A stretch of 64,000 nucleotides of DNA, taken from positions 1 to 64,000 of the forward strand of contig NZ_KZ478006.1 in NCBI RefSeq assembly GCF_002837185.1, written 5' to 3'. Source of the stretch: Pseudomonas fluorescens (GTDB lineage Bacteria > Pseudomonadota > Gammaproteobacteria > Pseudomonadales > Pseudomonadaceae). The notes beneath the pieces are model-generated. The model did no database searches. It saw nothing but the letters and a program-made list of their open reading frames with translations, and had not been told where the DNA came from. Both the position numbers and the translations under genes were made by a program. Below, piece by piece: positions 7,969 through 16,183 of this stretch; position 1 is the stretch's first letter, and each line of letters starts with the position of its first letter.

Positions 7969-8000
7969 GCCTGCGACTGAGAAACCAGTCGCAGGCTTCG
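7969..8000 (+). terminator. Stem-loop terminator after the orphan gene
   Basis: GCCTGCGACTG (7969-7979) pairs perfectly with CAGTCGCAGGC (7986-7996) around a 6-base loop, followed by TTCGTTT. It separates the orphan gene from the convergent FliL-like gene. Confidence 0.75.
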
Positions 8001-8011
8001 TTTATCTGCCC

Positions 8012-8419
8012 TTATTGAATAATCAAGTTATTGAACAACAAATCCTCGACCATCGGCTTACCCGTTTCATCGTTCATTACTTGCTGCGTCTGTTTCAACG
8101 CTTCCTGGCGCAGTTTCTCCTTGCCCTCAACAGTGCTCATTGCCTCATTAGTCTGCTGGGTAAACAGCGCCACCAGTTGGTTGCGAATCAACGCATCGTT
8201 GGCTTTAACCGCCGCGGCGGCTTCGGTGCCGGTCACGCGCAGGGCGATGTCGGCCTTGAATACCTTGAGTTTTGCCGTGCCATCCAGGCCGTAGTTGCCC
8301 ACAAACGGCGGGGAAAGGCTGATATAGCTGACCTTCGGCGCCTCGCCCTCTTTGGCTTCTTCGGCCTGGGCGGCCATCGGCAAGGTCAGGGCCAGCATCA
8401 ACAGGATCCACGCTTTCAC
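8012..8419 (-). CDS. FliL-like secreted protein
   Basis: A 135-residue protein with a clear signal peptide (MKAWILLMLALTLPMAAQA) and a body of the type annotated in Pseudomonas as flagellar basal-body-associated FliL (YISLSPPFVGNYG, then LKVFKADIALRVTG and NDALIRNQLVALF). It is not in a flagellar cluster, and true FliL has an uncleaved membrane anchor. A role in flagella should therefore not be assumed. It is monocistronic and divergent from the oxidoreductase gene. Confidence 0.8.
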   Translation of the reverse strand: MKAWILLMLALTLPMAAQAEEAKEGEAPKVSYISLSPPFVGNYGLDGTAKLKVFKADIALRVTGTEAAAAVKANDALIRNQLVALFTQQTNEAMSTVEGKEKLRQEALKQTQQVMNDETGKPMVEDLLFNNLIIQ

Positions 8420-8569
8420 AGTTCATTCCTCGAATTCGGTTGCCGGGTAGCATAACGCTAGCAAGGCTGAGTACAAGCTTATGGGGGCTTATCAGGCGCG
8501 GGCATGCTCGTTGACCCACGGGCGTACCCTCCTACACTTATCGGCCACGACGCCAAAAGGAATAGTCCG

Positions 8570-9547
8570 ATGAAAGCTGTGCTGTGCAAAGCCTTCGGCC
8601 CCGCCGAAACCCTGGTGCTGGAAGAAATCGCCAGCCCCGCGATCAAGAAGAACGAAATCCTGCTGGACGTGCACGCCGCCGGGGTGAATTTCCCGGACAC
8701 CCTGATCATCGAGGGCAAATACCAGTTCAAGCCGCCCTTCCCGTTTTCGCCGGGTGGCGAAGCGGCAGGTGTGGTGAGTGAGGTCGGCGAAAAGGTCAGC
8801 CACCTGAAGGTCGGTGATCGCGTGATGGCCCTGACCGGCTGGGGCAGTTTTGCCGAGCAGGTGGCGGTGCCGGGCTATAACGTGCTGCCGATCCCGCCCA
8901 GCATGGATTTCAACACCGCCGCAGCCTTCAGCATGACCTACGGCACCTCGATGCACGCGCTCAAACAGCGAGCCAACCTGCAACCCGGCGAAACCCTGCT
9001 GGTGCTCGGCGCTTCCGGTGGTGTGGGCCTGGCCGCCGTGGAAATCGGCAAGGCCATGGGCGCGCGGGTGATCGCCGCCGCCAGCAGCGCCGACAAACTC
9101 GCGGTGGCCAAGGCGGCCGGCGCCGATGAGTTGATCAATTACAGCGAAGCCAGCCTCAAGGATGAGGTCAAGCGCCTCACCGATGGTAACGGCGCCGATG
9201 TGATCTACGACCCGGTGGGCGGCGATCTGTTTGACCAGGCGATCCGCTCGATCGCCTGGAACGGCCGTTTGTTGGTGGTGGGTTTTGCCAGCGGGCGCAT
9301 CCCCGAATTGCCGGTGAACCTGGCGCTGCTCAAGGGCGCGGCGGTGGTGGGCGTATTCTGGGGCTCGTTCGCCCAGCGTCAGCCGCAGGACAATGCGGCC
9401 AATTTTCAGCAACTGTTCACCTGGTATGGCGAGGGCAGGTTGAAGCCGTTGGTGTCGCAGGTGTACCCGCTGGAACAGGCGGCCCAGGCGATCAATGATC
9501 TGGGGCAGCGCAAGGCTGTGGGTAAGGTTGTCGTCCAAACCCGTTGA
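8570..9547 (+). CDS. Quinone oxidoreductase-type (zinc-free MDR) NADPH dehydrogenase
   Basis: A 325-residue member of the medium-chain dehydrogenase/reductase superfamily close to NADPH:quinone oxidoreductase. The N-terminal GroES-like domain includes VLLDVHAAGVNFPDTLII-like sequence and GGEAAGVVSEVG. The Rossmann domain carries LVLGASGGVGLAAVEIGKAMG. Structural zinc cysteines are absent. The ATG at 8570 has AAGGAA 7-8 bases upstream, which favours it over the 8504 alternative. The true substrate is unknown; quinones, enoyl-CoA and aldehydes are used within the family. Confidence 0.87.
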   Translation: MKAVLCKAFGPAETLVLEEIASPAIKKNEILLDVHAAGVNFPDTLIIEGKYQFKPPFPFSPGGEAAGVVSEVGEKVSHLKVGDRVMALTGWGSFAEQVAVPGYNVLPIPPSMDFNTAAAFSMTYGTSMHALKQRANLQPGETLLVLGASGGVGLAAVEIGKAMGARVIAAASSADKLAVAKAAGADELINYSEASLKDEVKRLTDGNGADVIYDPVGGDLFDQAIRSIAWNGRLLVVGFASGRIPELPVNLALLKGAAVVGVFWGSFAQRQPQDNAANFQQLFTWYGEGRLKPLVSQVYPLEQAAQAINDLGQRKAVGKVVVQTR

Positions 9548-9566
9548 CGGAAGTGGAGCGCGGTCA

Positions 9567-9656
9567 GTGTGGGAGGGGCTTGCCCCCGATAGCAGTGGGT
9601 CAGCCAGGAATGACTAACCTGATACACCGCCATCGGGGGCAAGCCCCCTCCCACAC
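9567..9656. repeat. REPIN of the GTGGGAGGGGGC family
   Basis: Two inverted REP arms (9567-9589 and 9629-9656) flank a short spacer. The element resembles the copy at 40783-40872, including the shared spacer text GATAGC-GTGGGTCAGCC. It sits between the oxidoreductase gene and the glpT regulatory region. Confidence 0.9.
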
Positions 9657-9692
9657 TTGATCCTCAACGACCCACGCTTACCTATTAGCGAC

Positions 9693-9710
9693 ATGTTCAT
9701 AAAAGAACAT
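9693..9710. promoter_or_regulatory. Candidate GlpR operator 1
   Basis: ATGTTC, six bases, GAACAT is a perfect dyad matching the outer part of the E. coli GlpR operator consensus. It lies 108 bases before the glpT start. Confidence 0.55.
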
Positions 9711-9753
9711 GCCATTGCTCCCATTTCCTGTGTTTGCAGATAAGAGGCGATGC

Positions 9754-9773
9754 TATTTTCGGTAACGAAACTG
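9754..9773. promoter_or_regulatory. Candidate GlpR operator 2
   Basis: TATTTTCGGTAACGAAACTG fits the GlpR consensus core TTCG-N4-CGAA. It lies 45 bases before the glpT ATG, where a repressor would block the promoter. Confidence 0.6.
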
Positions 9774-9818
9774 TAACATTCGCATCCGCAGTCAAAACAA
9801 GAAATTTGGAGCTCTTGA

Positions 9819-11156
9819 ATGTTTGCTTTCTTTCGACCTGCCGCACACCAGGCGCCCCTGCCTGAAGAAAAAATAGACAGTACCTACCGACGTCTGCGCT
9901 GGCAGATCTTCGCCGGTATTTTCTTCGGTTACGCCGGCTATTACCTGCTACGAAAAAACTTCTCCCTGGCCATGCCCTACCTGATCGAGGACGGCTACAC
10001 CCGCGGTGAGCTGGGCCTGGCGATGTCGGCCATCGCGATTGCCTACGGCCTGTCCAAGTTCCTCATGGGCCTGGTGTCCGACCGCTCCAACCCGCGTTAC
10101 TTCCTGCCCTTCGGCCTGCTGGTGTCAGCGGGGGTGATGTTCATTTTCGGTTTCGCGCCCTGGGCGACGTCCAGCGTGACCATGATGTTCATTTTGCTGT
10201 TCATCAACGGTTGGGCCCAAGGCATGGGCTGGCCGCCAAGTGGGCGGACCATGGTGCACTGGTGGTCGCAGAAAGAACGCGGCGGCGTAGTCTCGGTGTG
10301 GAACGTGGCGCACAACGTCGGCGGCGGCCTGATAGGTCCGCTGTTCCTGCTGGGCATGGCCTGGTTCAATGACTGGCATGCGGCGTTCTACGTGCCGGCC
10401 ACGGTGGCGCTGGCTGTGGCGGCGTTTGCCTTCATCACCATGCGCGACACCCCGCAATCGGTTGGCCTGCCGCCGATCGAGCAGTACAAGAACGACTACC
10501 CGGAAGGCTACGACGCCAGCCACGAAGACGAATTCAGCGCAAAGGAAATTTTCGTCAAATACGTGCTGCGCAACAAAATGCTGTGGTACATCGCGTTCGC
10601 CAACGTGTTCGTCTACCTGCTGCGCTACGGCGTACTGGACTGGGCACCGACCTACCTGAAAGAAGCCAAGCATTTCACGGTCGACAAGTCGTCGTGGGCG
10701 TATTTCTTTTACGAGTGGGCAGGTATCCCAGGCACGCTGCTGTGCGGCTGGATGTCGGACAAGATCTTCCGTGGCAATCGCGGCCTGACCGGCATCGTGT
10801 TCATGGCGCTGGTGACCGTGGCGACCCTGGTTTACTGGCTCAACCCGCCGGGTAACCCGATGGTCGACATGATCGCGCTGGTCTCCATCGGCTTTTTGAT
10901 CTACGGCCCGGTGATGCTGATTGGCCTGCAGGCGCTGGAACTGGCACCGAAGAAAGCCGCCGGCACCGCTGCGGGCTTCACTGGCCTGTTCGGCTACCTG
11001 GGTGGTTCGGTGGCGGCGAGCGCGGCAATGGGCTACACCGTGGACCACTTCGGTTGGGACGGTGGTTTCGTGCTGCTGATTGGCGCGTGCGTATTGGCGA
11101 TCGCCTTCCTGATCCCGACGCTGTGGCACACCAACAGCGTCAGCTCGGCGCGCTAG
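9819..11156 (+). CDS. glpT: Glycerol-3-phosphate:phosphate antiporter GlpT
   Basis: A 445-residue major facilitator of the organophosphate:phosphate antiporter family, taking up sn-glycerol-3-phosphate across the inner membrane. About twelve hydrophobic spans are visible. Family hallmarks are YYLLRKNFSLAMPYL in the first span region and GWAQGMGWPPSGRTMVHWWS in the fourth/fifth. The start has GGAG 7 bases upstream. Two GlpR-like operators precede it, so induction by glycerol-3-phosphate is likely. It stands alone, without glpF, glpK or glpD nearby. Its stop overlaps the convergent ChaC-like gene by 4 bases. Confidence 0.95.
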   Translation: MFAFFRPAAHQAPLPEEKIDSTYRRLRWQIFAGIFFGYAGYYLLRKNFSLAMPYLIEDGYTRGELGLAMSAIAIAYGLSKFLMGLVSDRSNPRYFLPFGLLVSAGVMFIFGFAPWATSSVTMMFILLFINGWAQGMGWPPSGRTMVHWWSQKERGGVVSVWNVAHNVGGGLIGPLFLLGMAWFNDWHAAFYVPATVALAVAAFAFITMRDTPQSVGLPPIEQYKNDYPEGYDASHEDEFSAKEIFVKYVLRNKMLWYIAFANVFVYLLRYGVLDWAPTYLKEAKHFTVDKSSWAYFFYEWAGIPGTLLCGWMSDKIFRGNRGLTGIVFMALVTVATLVYWLNPPGNPMVDMIALVSIGFLIYGPVMLIGLQALELAPKKAAGTAAGFTGLFGYLGGSVAASAAMGYTVDHFGWDGGFVLLIGACVLAIAFLIPTLWHTNSVSSAR

Positions 11157-11806
11157 CTACCCGAGCAATCCTTTGCACAACGCTTGAGCCGCGCCTCCAG
11201 GTTTTTATCTGGCATGGCGTGGCTACGCAGGGCGTTCACGGTCTGCTCGACATAATCGCGAGTGGTGCCGTAACGCCCGCAAGCGCTTTGCAGCACGTGA
11301 TTGAGTACGATATCGGGCAAGTTGCCGGCGTAGCTGGGCAAATGCCGCTCCAGCACAAATCCCAACGCCTGTACCTGACTGCCATCTTCCAAGCGGCAAC
11401 TGAGCCAGTGCGGCTTGTAGGAGGGGTAAGGCATTTCGCGCTGCCACAGTGCATACAGCGAAGCCTCCAACTGATCTTCCGGCAAGCGGTAGGCAAACCC
11501 GCTGCACGAACCGCCCCGATCCAGTCCGAAGACCAGGCCCGGCAGCTCCGGCGTCCCCCGGTGCTCGTGGGACCACAGGTACAGGCCACGGTGATAACCG
11601 TGAACCCGCGCGCGCACCCGTTCGCTCGACGAACATTCAGGACGCCAGATCAGCGAACCATAGGCAAACAGCCAGACCGGCCCACCCTTGTGCCGGGCCA
11701 TGGTGGCCTGCATCGAGCTCATTAATTGTTCGTGAGTGAGTTGCGGCCCAAGATCGAGCCGCGGAGGGTAAGCCAACTGCAAAAGATCGGTTTCAATGGC
11801 GGTCAT
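11153..11806 (-). CDS. ChaC-like gamma-glutamylcyclotransferase
   Basis: A 217-residue cytoplasmic protein of the ChaC family, which splits glutathione to 5-oxoproline and Cys-Gly. The substrate-loop motif is WLFAYGSLIWRP, and the second conserved stretch is GYHRGLYLWSHEHRGTPELPGLVFGLD. Length is typical. It could be transcribed on from the TonB receptor gene, which ends 28 bases upstream in the same direction, but no functional link is evident. Confidence 0.9.
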   Translation of the reverse strand: MTAIETDLLQLAYPPRLDLGPQLTHEQLMSSMQATMARHKGGPVWLFAYGSLIWRPECSSSERVRARVHGYHRGLYLWSHEHRGTPELPGLVFGLDRGGSCSGFAYRLPEDQLEASLYALWQREMPYPSYKPHWLSCRLEDGSQVQALGFVLERHLPSYAGNLPDIVLNHVLQSACGRYGTTRDYVEQTVNALRSHAMPDKNLEARLKRCAKDCSGS

Positions 11807-11833
11807 GGCGAAAAGCGTTGCGCCTCCTGTGTG

Positions 11834-14221
11834 CTACCAGTTGTAAGCGACTTTACCGTAATAAAACGCGCCGCTGTAACCGTACGGCGAAAAAGTGCTG
11901 TAGGCCAGGTTGCCGCCGCTGCTGGCGTAGGCATTGACCTTCTCGGGGTATTTATCGGTGACGTTGTCGCCGCCCAGGGTGAAGGTCCAGTTCTTCAACT
12001 TGTAGTCCGCCGACAAATCCAGCACCCAGGCTGCCTTGAAGGTCTGGTCGTTGACCTTGTCCGCCTGGTAGCTGGTGAACTCACCATAGCGCACCAGGTT
12101 GCTGTGCAGCGCCCAATTGCCGAAGGTGAAGTCGTTGCCCAGGCTCAGCTTGTGCTGGGGTGTGGTGTCGCCGAGCAAGCCGATGCGCTCGCGACGGTCC
12201 ACCCGCACCAGGTTGGCGCCCAGGCTGTCGAGGACGGCCGGGTTGGCCTTCACGTCGGTGACTTTGGTGTGGTTGTAGTTGTAACCCACAGTGCTGTTCC
12301 AGCGGATGCCGTTATCGAACTGATAGCGATAGTTGGCCACCAGGTCGACACCGTCGGTGCTGGTGTCGGTGGCGTTGGTGAAATAGCGCGCCGTGGTGTA
12401 ATTGATATTGCCGACGCCGTTGGCTTGCAGGTAGGCCACCGTCGCCGGATTGAGCGTGAGGTTGGACGACAGGCTGATACGGTCACGTATGTCGATGCGA
12501 TACACATCCAGCGTCACCGTCAGGTCGTCGGCAGGCTCCAGTACCAGGCCAAGGCTGTAGTTACGCGACTTTTCAGCCTTGAGGTCTTCGGCACCGAGCA
12601 GGCGCGCCACTTGGCTGTTGGCCGGGAACGTGCCGGCCTCCTGAAGGGTGCTGCCGATCAACTGCGAAGAGGTGTAGGCGAAGTTCTGCTGGGCCAGGGA
12701 CGGCGCGCGAAAGCCATTGGAAATGCTGCCGCGCAACGCCACTTGCGGGGTGAAGTCGTAACGCGCCGACAACGAACCGCTGACGTTGGAGCCAAAATCG
12801 CTGTAGTCCTCATGGCGCACCGCGGCCGAGGCGCTGAGTTGTTCGGTGAAGTTGGTTTCCAGGTCCAGGTATTGCGCCCAGCTATGCCGGGTACTGGTGC
12901 CGGCATCCGCATCGCGGAAGCCGCCGAGGCCCGAGCTGCCGGTCTGGTAGTAGGACGCGGGCTCCCCAGCTTCGATTTCATAGCCCTGGTGCAGGTATTC
13001 CCCACCCAGCGCCACGGAAACCGGGTACGGCAGCAAGCTCAGGTCAAACTCACGGGACAGGTCCAGGCTGACTTGCTTCTGCTCGTTGCTCAGGGTGCCG
13101 TTGTTGAATTTGCGCGGCGTAGCCAGGCCCAGAGAGGTGTTGATGGTTTCGGTGCCGAGCTCGTACTGATTCTTGCCGTAGTTGGCCGACAGGTCGTAAT
13201 GCCAATCGTAGGCGAGCAGCCCGCGCAGACCCGCCACCAGTGAGGTGTCTTCCAGGTTGCCTTTGATCAGTGGCAGGTAGCCGTTGGGGTTGAGTGCCGG
13301 GATATTGTTGGAAGCGTTGCTCGCGCGGTAGAACGCTGCCGTCTCGCCACGGCGCTTGCTGTAGCCACCGAAGCTGTAGAACTCGGCGGCATCATTGAAG
13401 GAATATTCCGAGTTGAACTGGAATTTGCCTTCATTGGTGGCAGGCTCGCCTTGACGGAACACTCGCTGGCCGTAGGTGGTGGAACCGATGCTGCCTGGGC
13501 GGTAATCCTTGCCGGCGCGGTTGGTGTAATCGTTGTCGGCACCTTCGGCTGACAGATTGATAAAACCGTTTTCGCCCAATGCCAGGCCCGTATTGCCGCT
13601 GACATTACGCTGGATGCCGTCACCCTTTTTGTACCCGCCGAACCGGGTCGAGATCGAACCGCCCTGGTCGTCGTGCTTGAGGATCACGTTGATCACGCCG
13701 GCGATCGCGTCAGAGCCGTAACGTGCCGAAGCACCATCGCGCAGCACTTCGATGTGGTCCACCGCCGACAGCGGGATTGCATTCAGGTCCGCCGGTGCCG
13801 AACCGCGACCGACCGCACCGCCGAGGTTGACGAAAGCACTGGTATGCCGGCGCTTGCCATTGACCAGCACCAACACCTGGTCCGGCGACAAGCCGCGCAA
13901 CTGCGCCGGGCGCACCAGCTCAGCGCCATCCACCAGGCTTGGCCGTGGAAAGTTGATCGATGGGATCAGTCGCGCCAGCACCGCGCCCAGCTCGTCAGAG
14001 CCGGTACTGCGCAGGGTTTCGCCGGAGATCACATCGATTGGCGACAGCGACGCACTGGCGGTGCGCTCCTGGGCGCGGGTGCCGGTCACGATGACCGTAT
14101 CGAGTTTGGGCGCATCGACGACGGACGTTTCACCCGCCAGAACTGGATTGAATCCCACGACGGTCAGCAAATTGGCCGACAAAATCGCCGTGTATAACGC
14201 GTGTTTCCTGTAGCTCCCCAT
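11834..14221 (-). CDS. TonB-dependent outer-membrane receptor
   Basis: A 795-residue gated porin: a signal peptide (to about residue 29), a TonB-box-like LDTVIVTG at about 40-47, then a plug domain with QLRGLSPDQVLVLVNGKRRH and IEVLRDGASARYGSDAIAGV. A beta barrel follows, ending in aromatic Trp (KVAYNW). There is no extra N-terminal signalling domain and no sigma/anti-sigma pair beside it. No siderophore gene is near. The plug resembles receptors linked to sulfur-ester uptake in Pseudomonas as I recall, so the ligand may not be an iron chelate. That remains inference. Confidence 0.92.
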   Translation of the reverse strand: MGSYRKHALYTAILSANLLTVVGFNPVLAGETSVVDAPKLDTVIVTGTRAQERTASASLSPIDVISGETLRSTGSDELGAVLARLIPSINFPRPSLVDGAELVRPAQLRGLSPDQVLVLVNGKRRHTSAFVNLGGAVGRGSAPADLNAIPLSAVDHIEVLRDGASARYGSDAIAGVINVILKHDDQGGSISTRFGGYKKGDGIQRNVSGNTGLALGENGFINLSAEGADNDYTNRAGKDYRPGSIGSTTYGQRVFRQGEPATNEGKFQFNSEYSFNDAAEFYSFGGYSKRRGETAAFYRASNASNNIPALNPNGYLPLIKGNLEDTSLVAGLRGLLAYDWHYDLSANYGKNQYELGTETINTSLGLATPRKFNNGTLSNEQKQVSLDLSREFDLSLLPYPVSVALGGEYLHQGYEIEAGEPASYYQTGSSGLGGFRDADAGTSTRHSWAQYLDLETNFTEQLSASAAVRHEDYSDFGSNVSGSLSARYDFTPQVALRGSISNGFRAPSLAQQNFAYTSSQLIGSTLQEAGTFPANSQVARLLGAEDLKAEKSRNYSLGLVLEPADDLTVTLDVYRIDIRDRISLSSNLTLNPATVAYLQANGVGNINYTTARYFTNATDTSTDGVDLVANYRYQFDNGIRWNSTVGYNYNHTKVTDVKANPAVLDSLGANLVRVDRRERIGLLGDTTPQHKLSLGNDFTFGNWALHSNLVRYGEFTSYQADKVNDQTFKAAWVLDLSADYKLKNWTFTLGGDNVTDKYPEKVNAYASSGGNLAYSTFSPYGYSGAFYYGKVAYNW

Positions 14222-14548
14222 ACCGCTCCCTATGAATCAATAAATAGAACTTCAACGCTCTGAGTTCGTACGATCGATCCGGCTGGCGGGCGGTAGCGGT
14301 CAGTGATTGGTGACTGTGGATTAAGTCGGTAGTCCGTTGGCATATAGCCTAAAGATATTCATCGAAGAAAATAAATACCTTAAAAGAATAAGCGAAGGTA
14401 TAAGCACCCTTCCCCGCTCATCAGCCACCGCGACGGCAATCCGAACGCTTTCAGCCCAGGTTCAGCCTGAGCAGCGGGCAATCCGCCAAAATGCCGCACA
14501 CATCACGACTCACTTAGCCGCTCATCCAATCGACTATCGGGGCCGCCC
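14222..14548. other. Divergent regulatory gap with an AT-rich core
   Basis: Between the receptor and the PagP-like gene. Bases about 14337-14400 are distinctly AT-rich, with repeated motifs AAAGATATTC and CCTTAAAAGAATAAG. Read toward the receptor gene they resemble AT-rich upstream regions of sulfur-starvation genes in Pseudomonas. No gene is convincing here. Confidence 0.4.
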
Positions 14549-15031
14549 ATGCACAAAATCCGCTTGCCTGGCCTGCTGTTCCTGGCCCAGGCCACCACTG
14601 CACTGGCAGCTGAAACCCCAGCGGCAAACGACGACAAAGGCTTCTGGTACGCGCAGACCAGCGTCTACACCCGGCATTTCGCGCCCGACCCCGAGCACAA
14701 CAACCAGCAAAACCTGCTGGGACTGGAGCGCAACGAAGCGTCGGGCCTGGTCTATGGCGCGGCGACCTTTCGCAACTCGTTCAGGCAACGCGCCTACTAC
14801 GCGTACGCCGGCAAGCGCTATGACATGGCCGAATACCCGGTGTACCTGAAGGTCACGGGCGGGGCGATCCAGGGTTATCGCGGCAAGTACCGTGACAAGA
14901 TCCCCCTGAACCGTTATGGCGTGGCGCCCGTCATCATTCCGTCCGTGGGCACGCATCACGGGCCGATGGCGGCAGAACTGGTGTTGCTGGGGTTCAATGC
15001 AGCGATGGTGACGACTGGACTAAGATTCTGA
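14549..15031 (+). CDS. Small outer-membrane beta-barrel, PagP-like
   Basis: A 160-residue exported protein: signal peptide MHKIRLPGLLFLAQATTALA, then YAQTSVYTRHF, AATFRNSFRQRAYYAYAG and a barrel-like C half, ending in GLRF with terminal Phe as outer-membrane barrels do. The order of SF/R, YAYAG, VTGGAIQGYRGKY and PVIIPSVG resembles lipid A palmitoyltransferase PagP and its non-canonical Pseudomonas relatives. Catalytic residues could not be aligned with certainty. The ribosome site is weak (GGGGCC). Divergent from the TonB receptor. Confidence 0.6.
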   Translation: MHKIRLPGLLFLAQATTALAAETPAANDDKGFWYAQTSVYTRHFAPDPEHNNQQNLLGLERNEASGLVYGAATFRNSFRQRAYYAYAGKRYDMAEYPVYLKVTGGAIQGYRGKYRDKIPLNRYGVAPVIIPSVGTHHGPMAAELVLLGFNAAMVTTGLRF

Positions 15032-15046
15032 ACGGGCGCAAATCAA

Positions 15047-15199
15047 TGTGGGAGGGTGCAAGCCCTGTCTGTAGGAGCGAGCTTGCTCGCGAAAAACGTC
15101 AACGATAACGCGTGCTTTCTGAATGAACGCGGTGCCTGTGAGTTTTCGCGAGCAAGCTCGCTCCTACAGAGGGCGGCATTAGGGCAAGCCCCCTCCCAC
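15047..15199. repeat. Nested REPIN: TAGGAGCGAGC element inside a GTGGGAGGGGGC element
   Basis: Outer arms at 15047-15065 and 15181-15199 belong to the GTGGGAGGGGGC family. Inner arms at 15069-15094 and 15143-15170 belong to the TAGGAGCGAGCTTGCTCGCG family and pair with each other. It lies between the PagP-like and reductase genes. Confidence 0.85.
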
Positions 15200-15211
15200 C
15201 TTTCGATCACT

Positions 15212-16183
15212 TCAGGGACGCGGGGCGTAGGCAAATACGTCAGCGCGCATCTGGTGCGCATCCATACCGGCGTCGACCAACGCATCCAGCGTGCCGTAGA
15301 TCATCGCCGGTGATCCGCTGGCGTACACGTGCACGGCCTTGAGGTCGGCAATGTCTTCGCACACGGCCTCGTGCAGCAATCCGCAGCGTCCTTCCCAACC
15401 GCACAGGTCACTGACGACTTTGTGCAGGAACAGGTTGGGCAGTTGCTGCCACTGATCCCAGTGCTCGATCGCGTAGAAATCCTCCGGGCGACGCACGCCC
15501 CAATACAGGTGCACAGGGTGCTTGAAGCCGGACGCCCGGCAATGCTCGATCAGGCTGTGCATCTGGGCCATGCCGGTGCCGGCGGCGATCAGCACCAGCG
15601 GCCCGTCCGGCAACTGGGCCAGGTGGGTGTCACCGAAAGGCAGTTCAATACGCGCCATGCGGTTGCGCCGTAGCTGGTCCAACAGGTTGCGTGCGCTGTC
15701 CTCACGGGCCAGCACGTGCAGTTCCAGCTCGCGGCCGCAGTGAGGTGCCGACGCCAGGGAAAACGCCGACTTCTCGCCGTTCTCGCGCTCGATCATCAGG
15801 TATTGCCCGGCGTGGTAACGCACCGCCTTGCCAGCCGGCGCGCGCAGGCGCACGCGCCACACATCGCCGCCGACGTCCACGCATTCGCTCAACTGGCACG
15901 ACAATTTGCGCAACGGCAACTCCCCCGGCGCCAGCACGCCATCCCACAACACAATGCAATCCTCCAGCGGCTCGGCGATGCAGGTGTAGAACTCACCATG
16001 ATCGCGCACTTCGCCGCTCTGCTGCACACGGCCCTCCACCAACAGCGCCGCACACACGTGGCATACGCCGTTGCGACACGCCTGCGGGCATTCGTAGCCC
16101 AGGCGGCGCGCGCCGTCGAGGATGCGTTCGCCAGGGTTCAGCTCCAGTACCGCACCGGAAGGTTGCAGGGTTACACGCATCAA
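15212..16183 (-). CDS. Ferredoxin-type NAD(P)H oxidoreductase downstream of ubiD
   Basis: A 323-residue electron-transfer protein annotated in relatives as CDP-6-deoxy-delta-3,4-glucoseen reductase. The N-terminal plant-type [2Fe-2S] domain has Cys 36, 41, 44 and 68. A flavin domain (RYHAGQYLMIE, FSLAS) follows, then an NAD(P)H domain (LVLIAAGTGMAQMHSLIEH, YASGSP). The start overlaps the ubiD stop by 4 bases, so the two are co-translated. No deoxysugar genes are present, so that name is unlikely to describe its job. A supply of reduced flavin or electrons to the UbiD/UbiX step is possible but unproven. Confidence 0.87.
   Translation of the reverse strand: MMRVTLQPSGAVLELNPGERILDGARRLGYECPQACRNGVCHVCAALLVEGRVQQSGEVRDHGEFYTCIAEPLEDCIVLWDGVLAPGELPLRKLSCQLSECVDVGGDVWRVRLRAPAGKAVRYHAGQYLMIERENGEKSAFSLASAPHCGRELELHVLAREDSARNLLDQLRRNRMARIELPFGDTHLAQLPDGPLVLIAAGTGMAQMHSLIEHCRASGFKHPVHLYWGVRRPEDFYAIEHWDQWQQLPNLFLHKVVSDLCGWEGRCGLLHEAVCEDIADLKAVHVYASGSPAMIYGTLDALVDAGMDAHQMRADVFAYAPRP

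Noticed and set aside
14337..14849. 170-residue frame over the PagP-like gene
   Set aside because: It reads a different frame of the signal-peptide-bearing 14549 gene and lacks a ribosome site.
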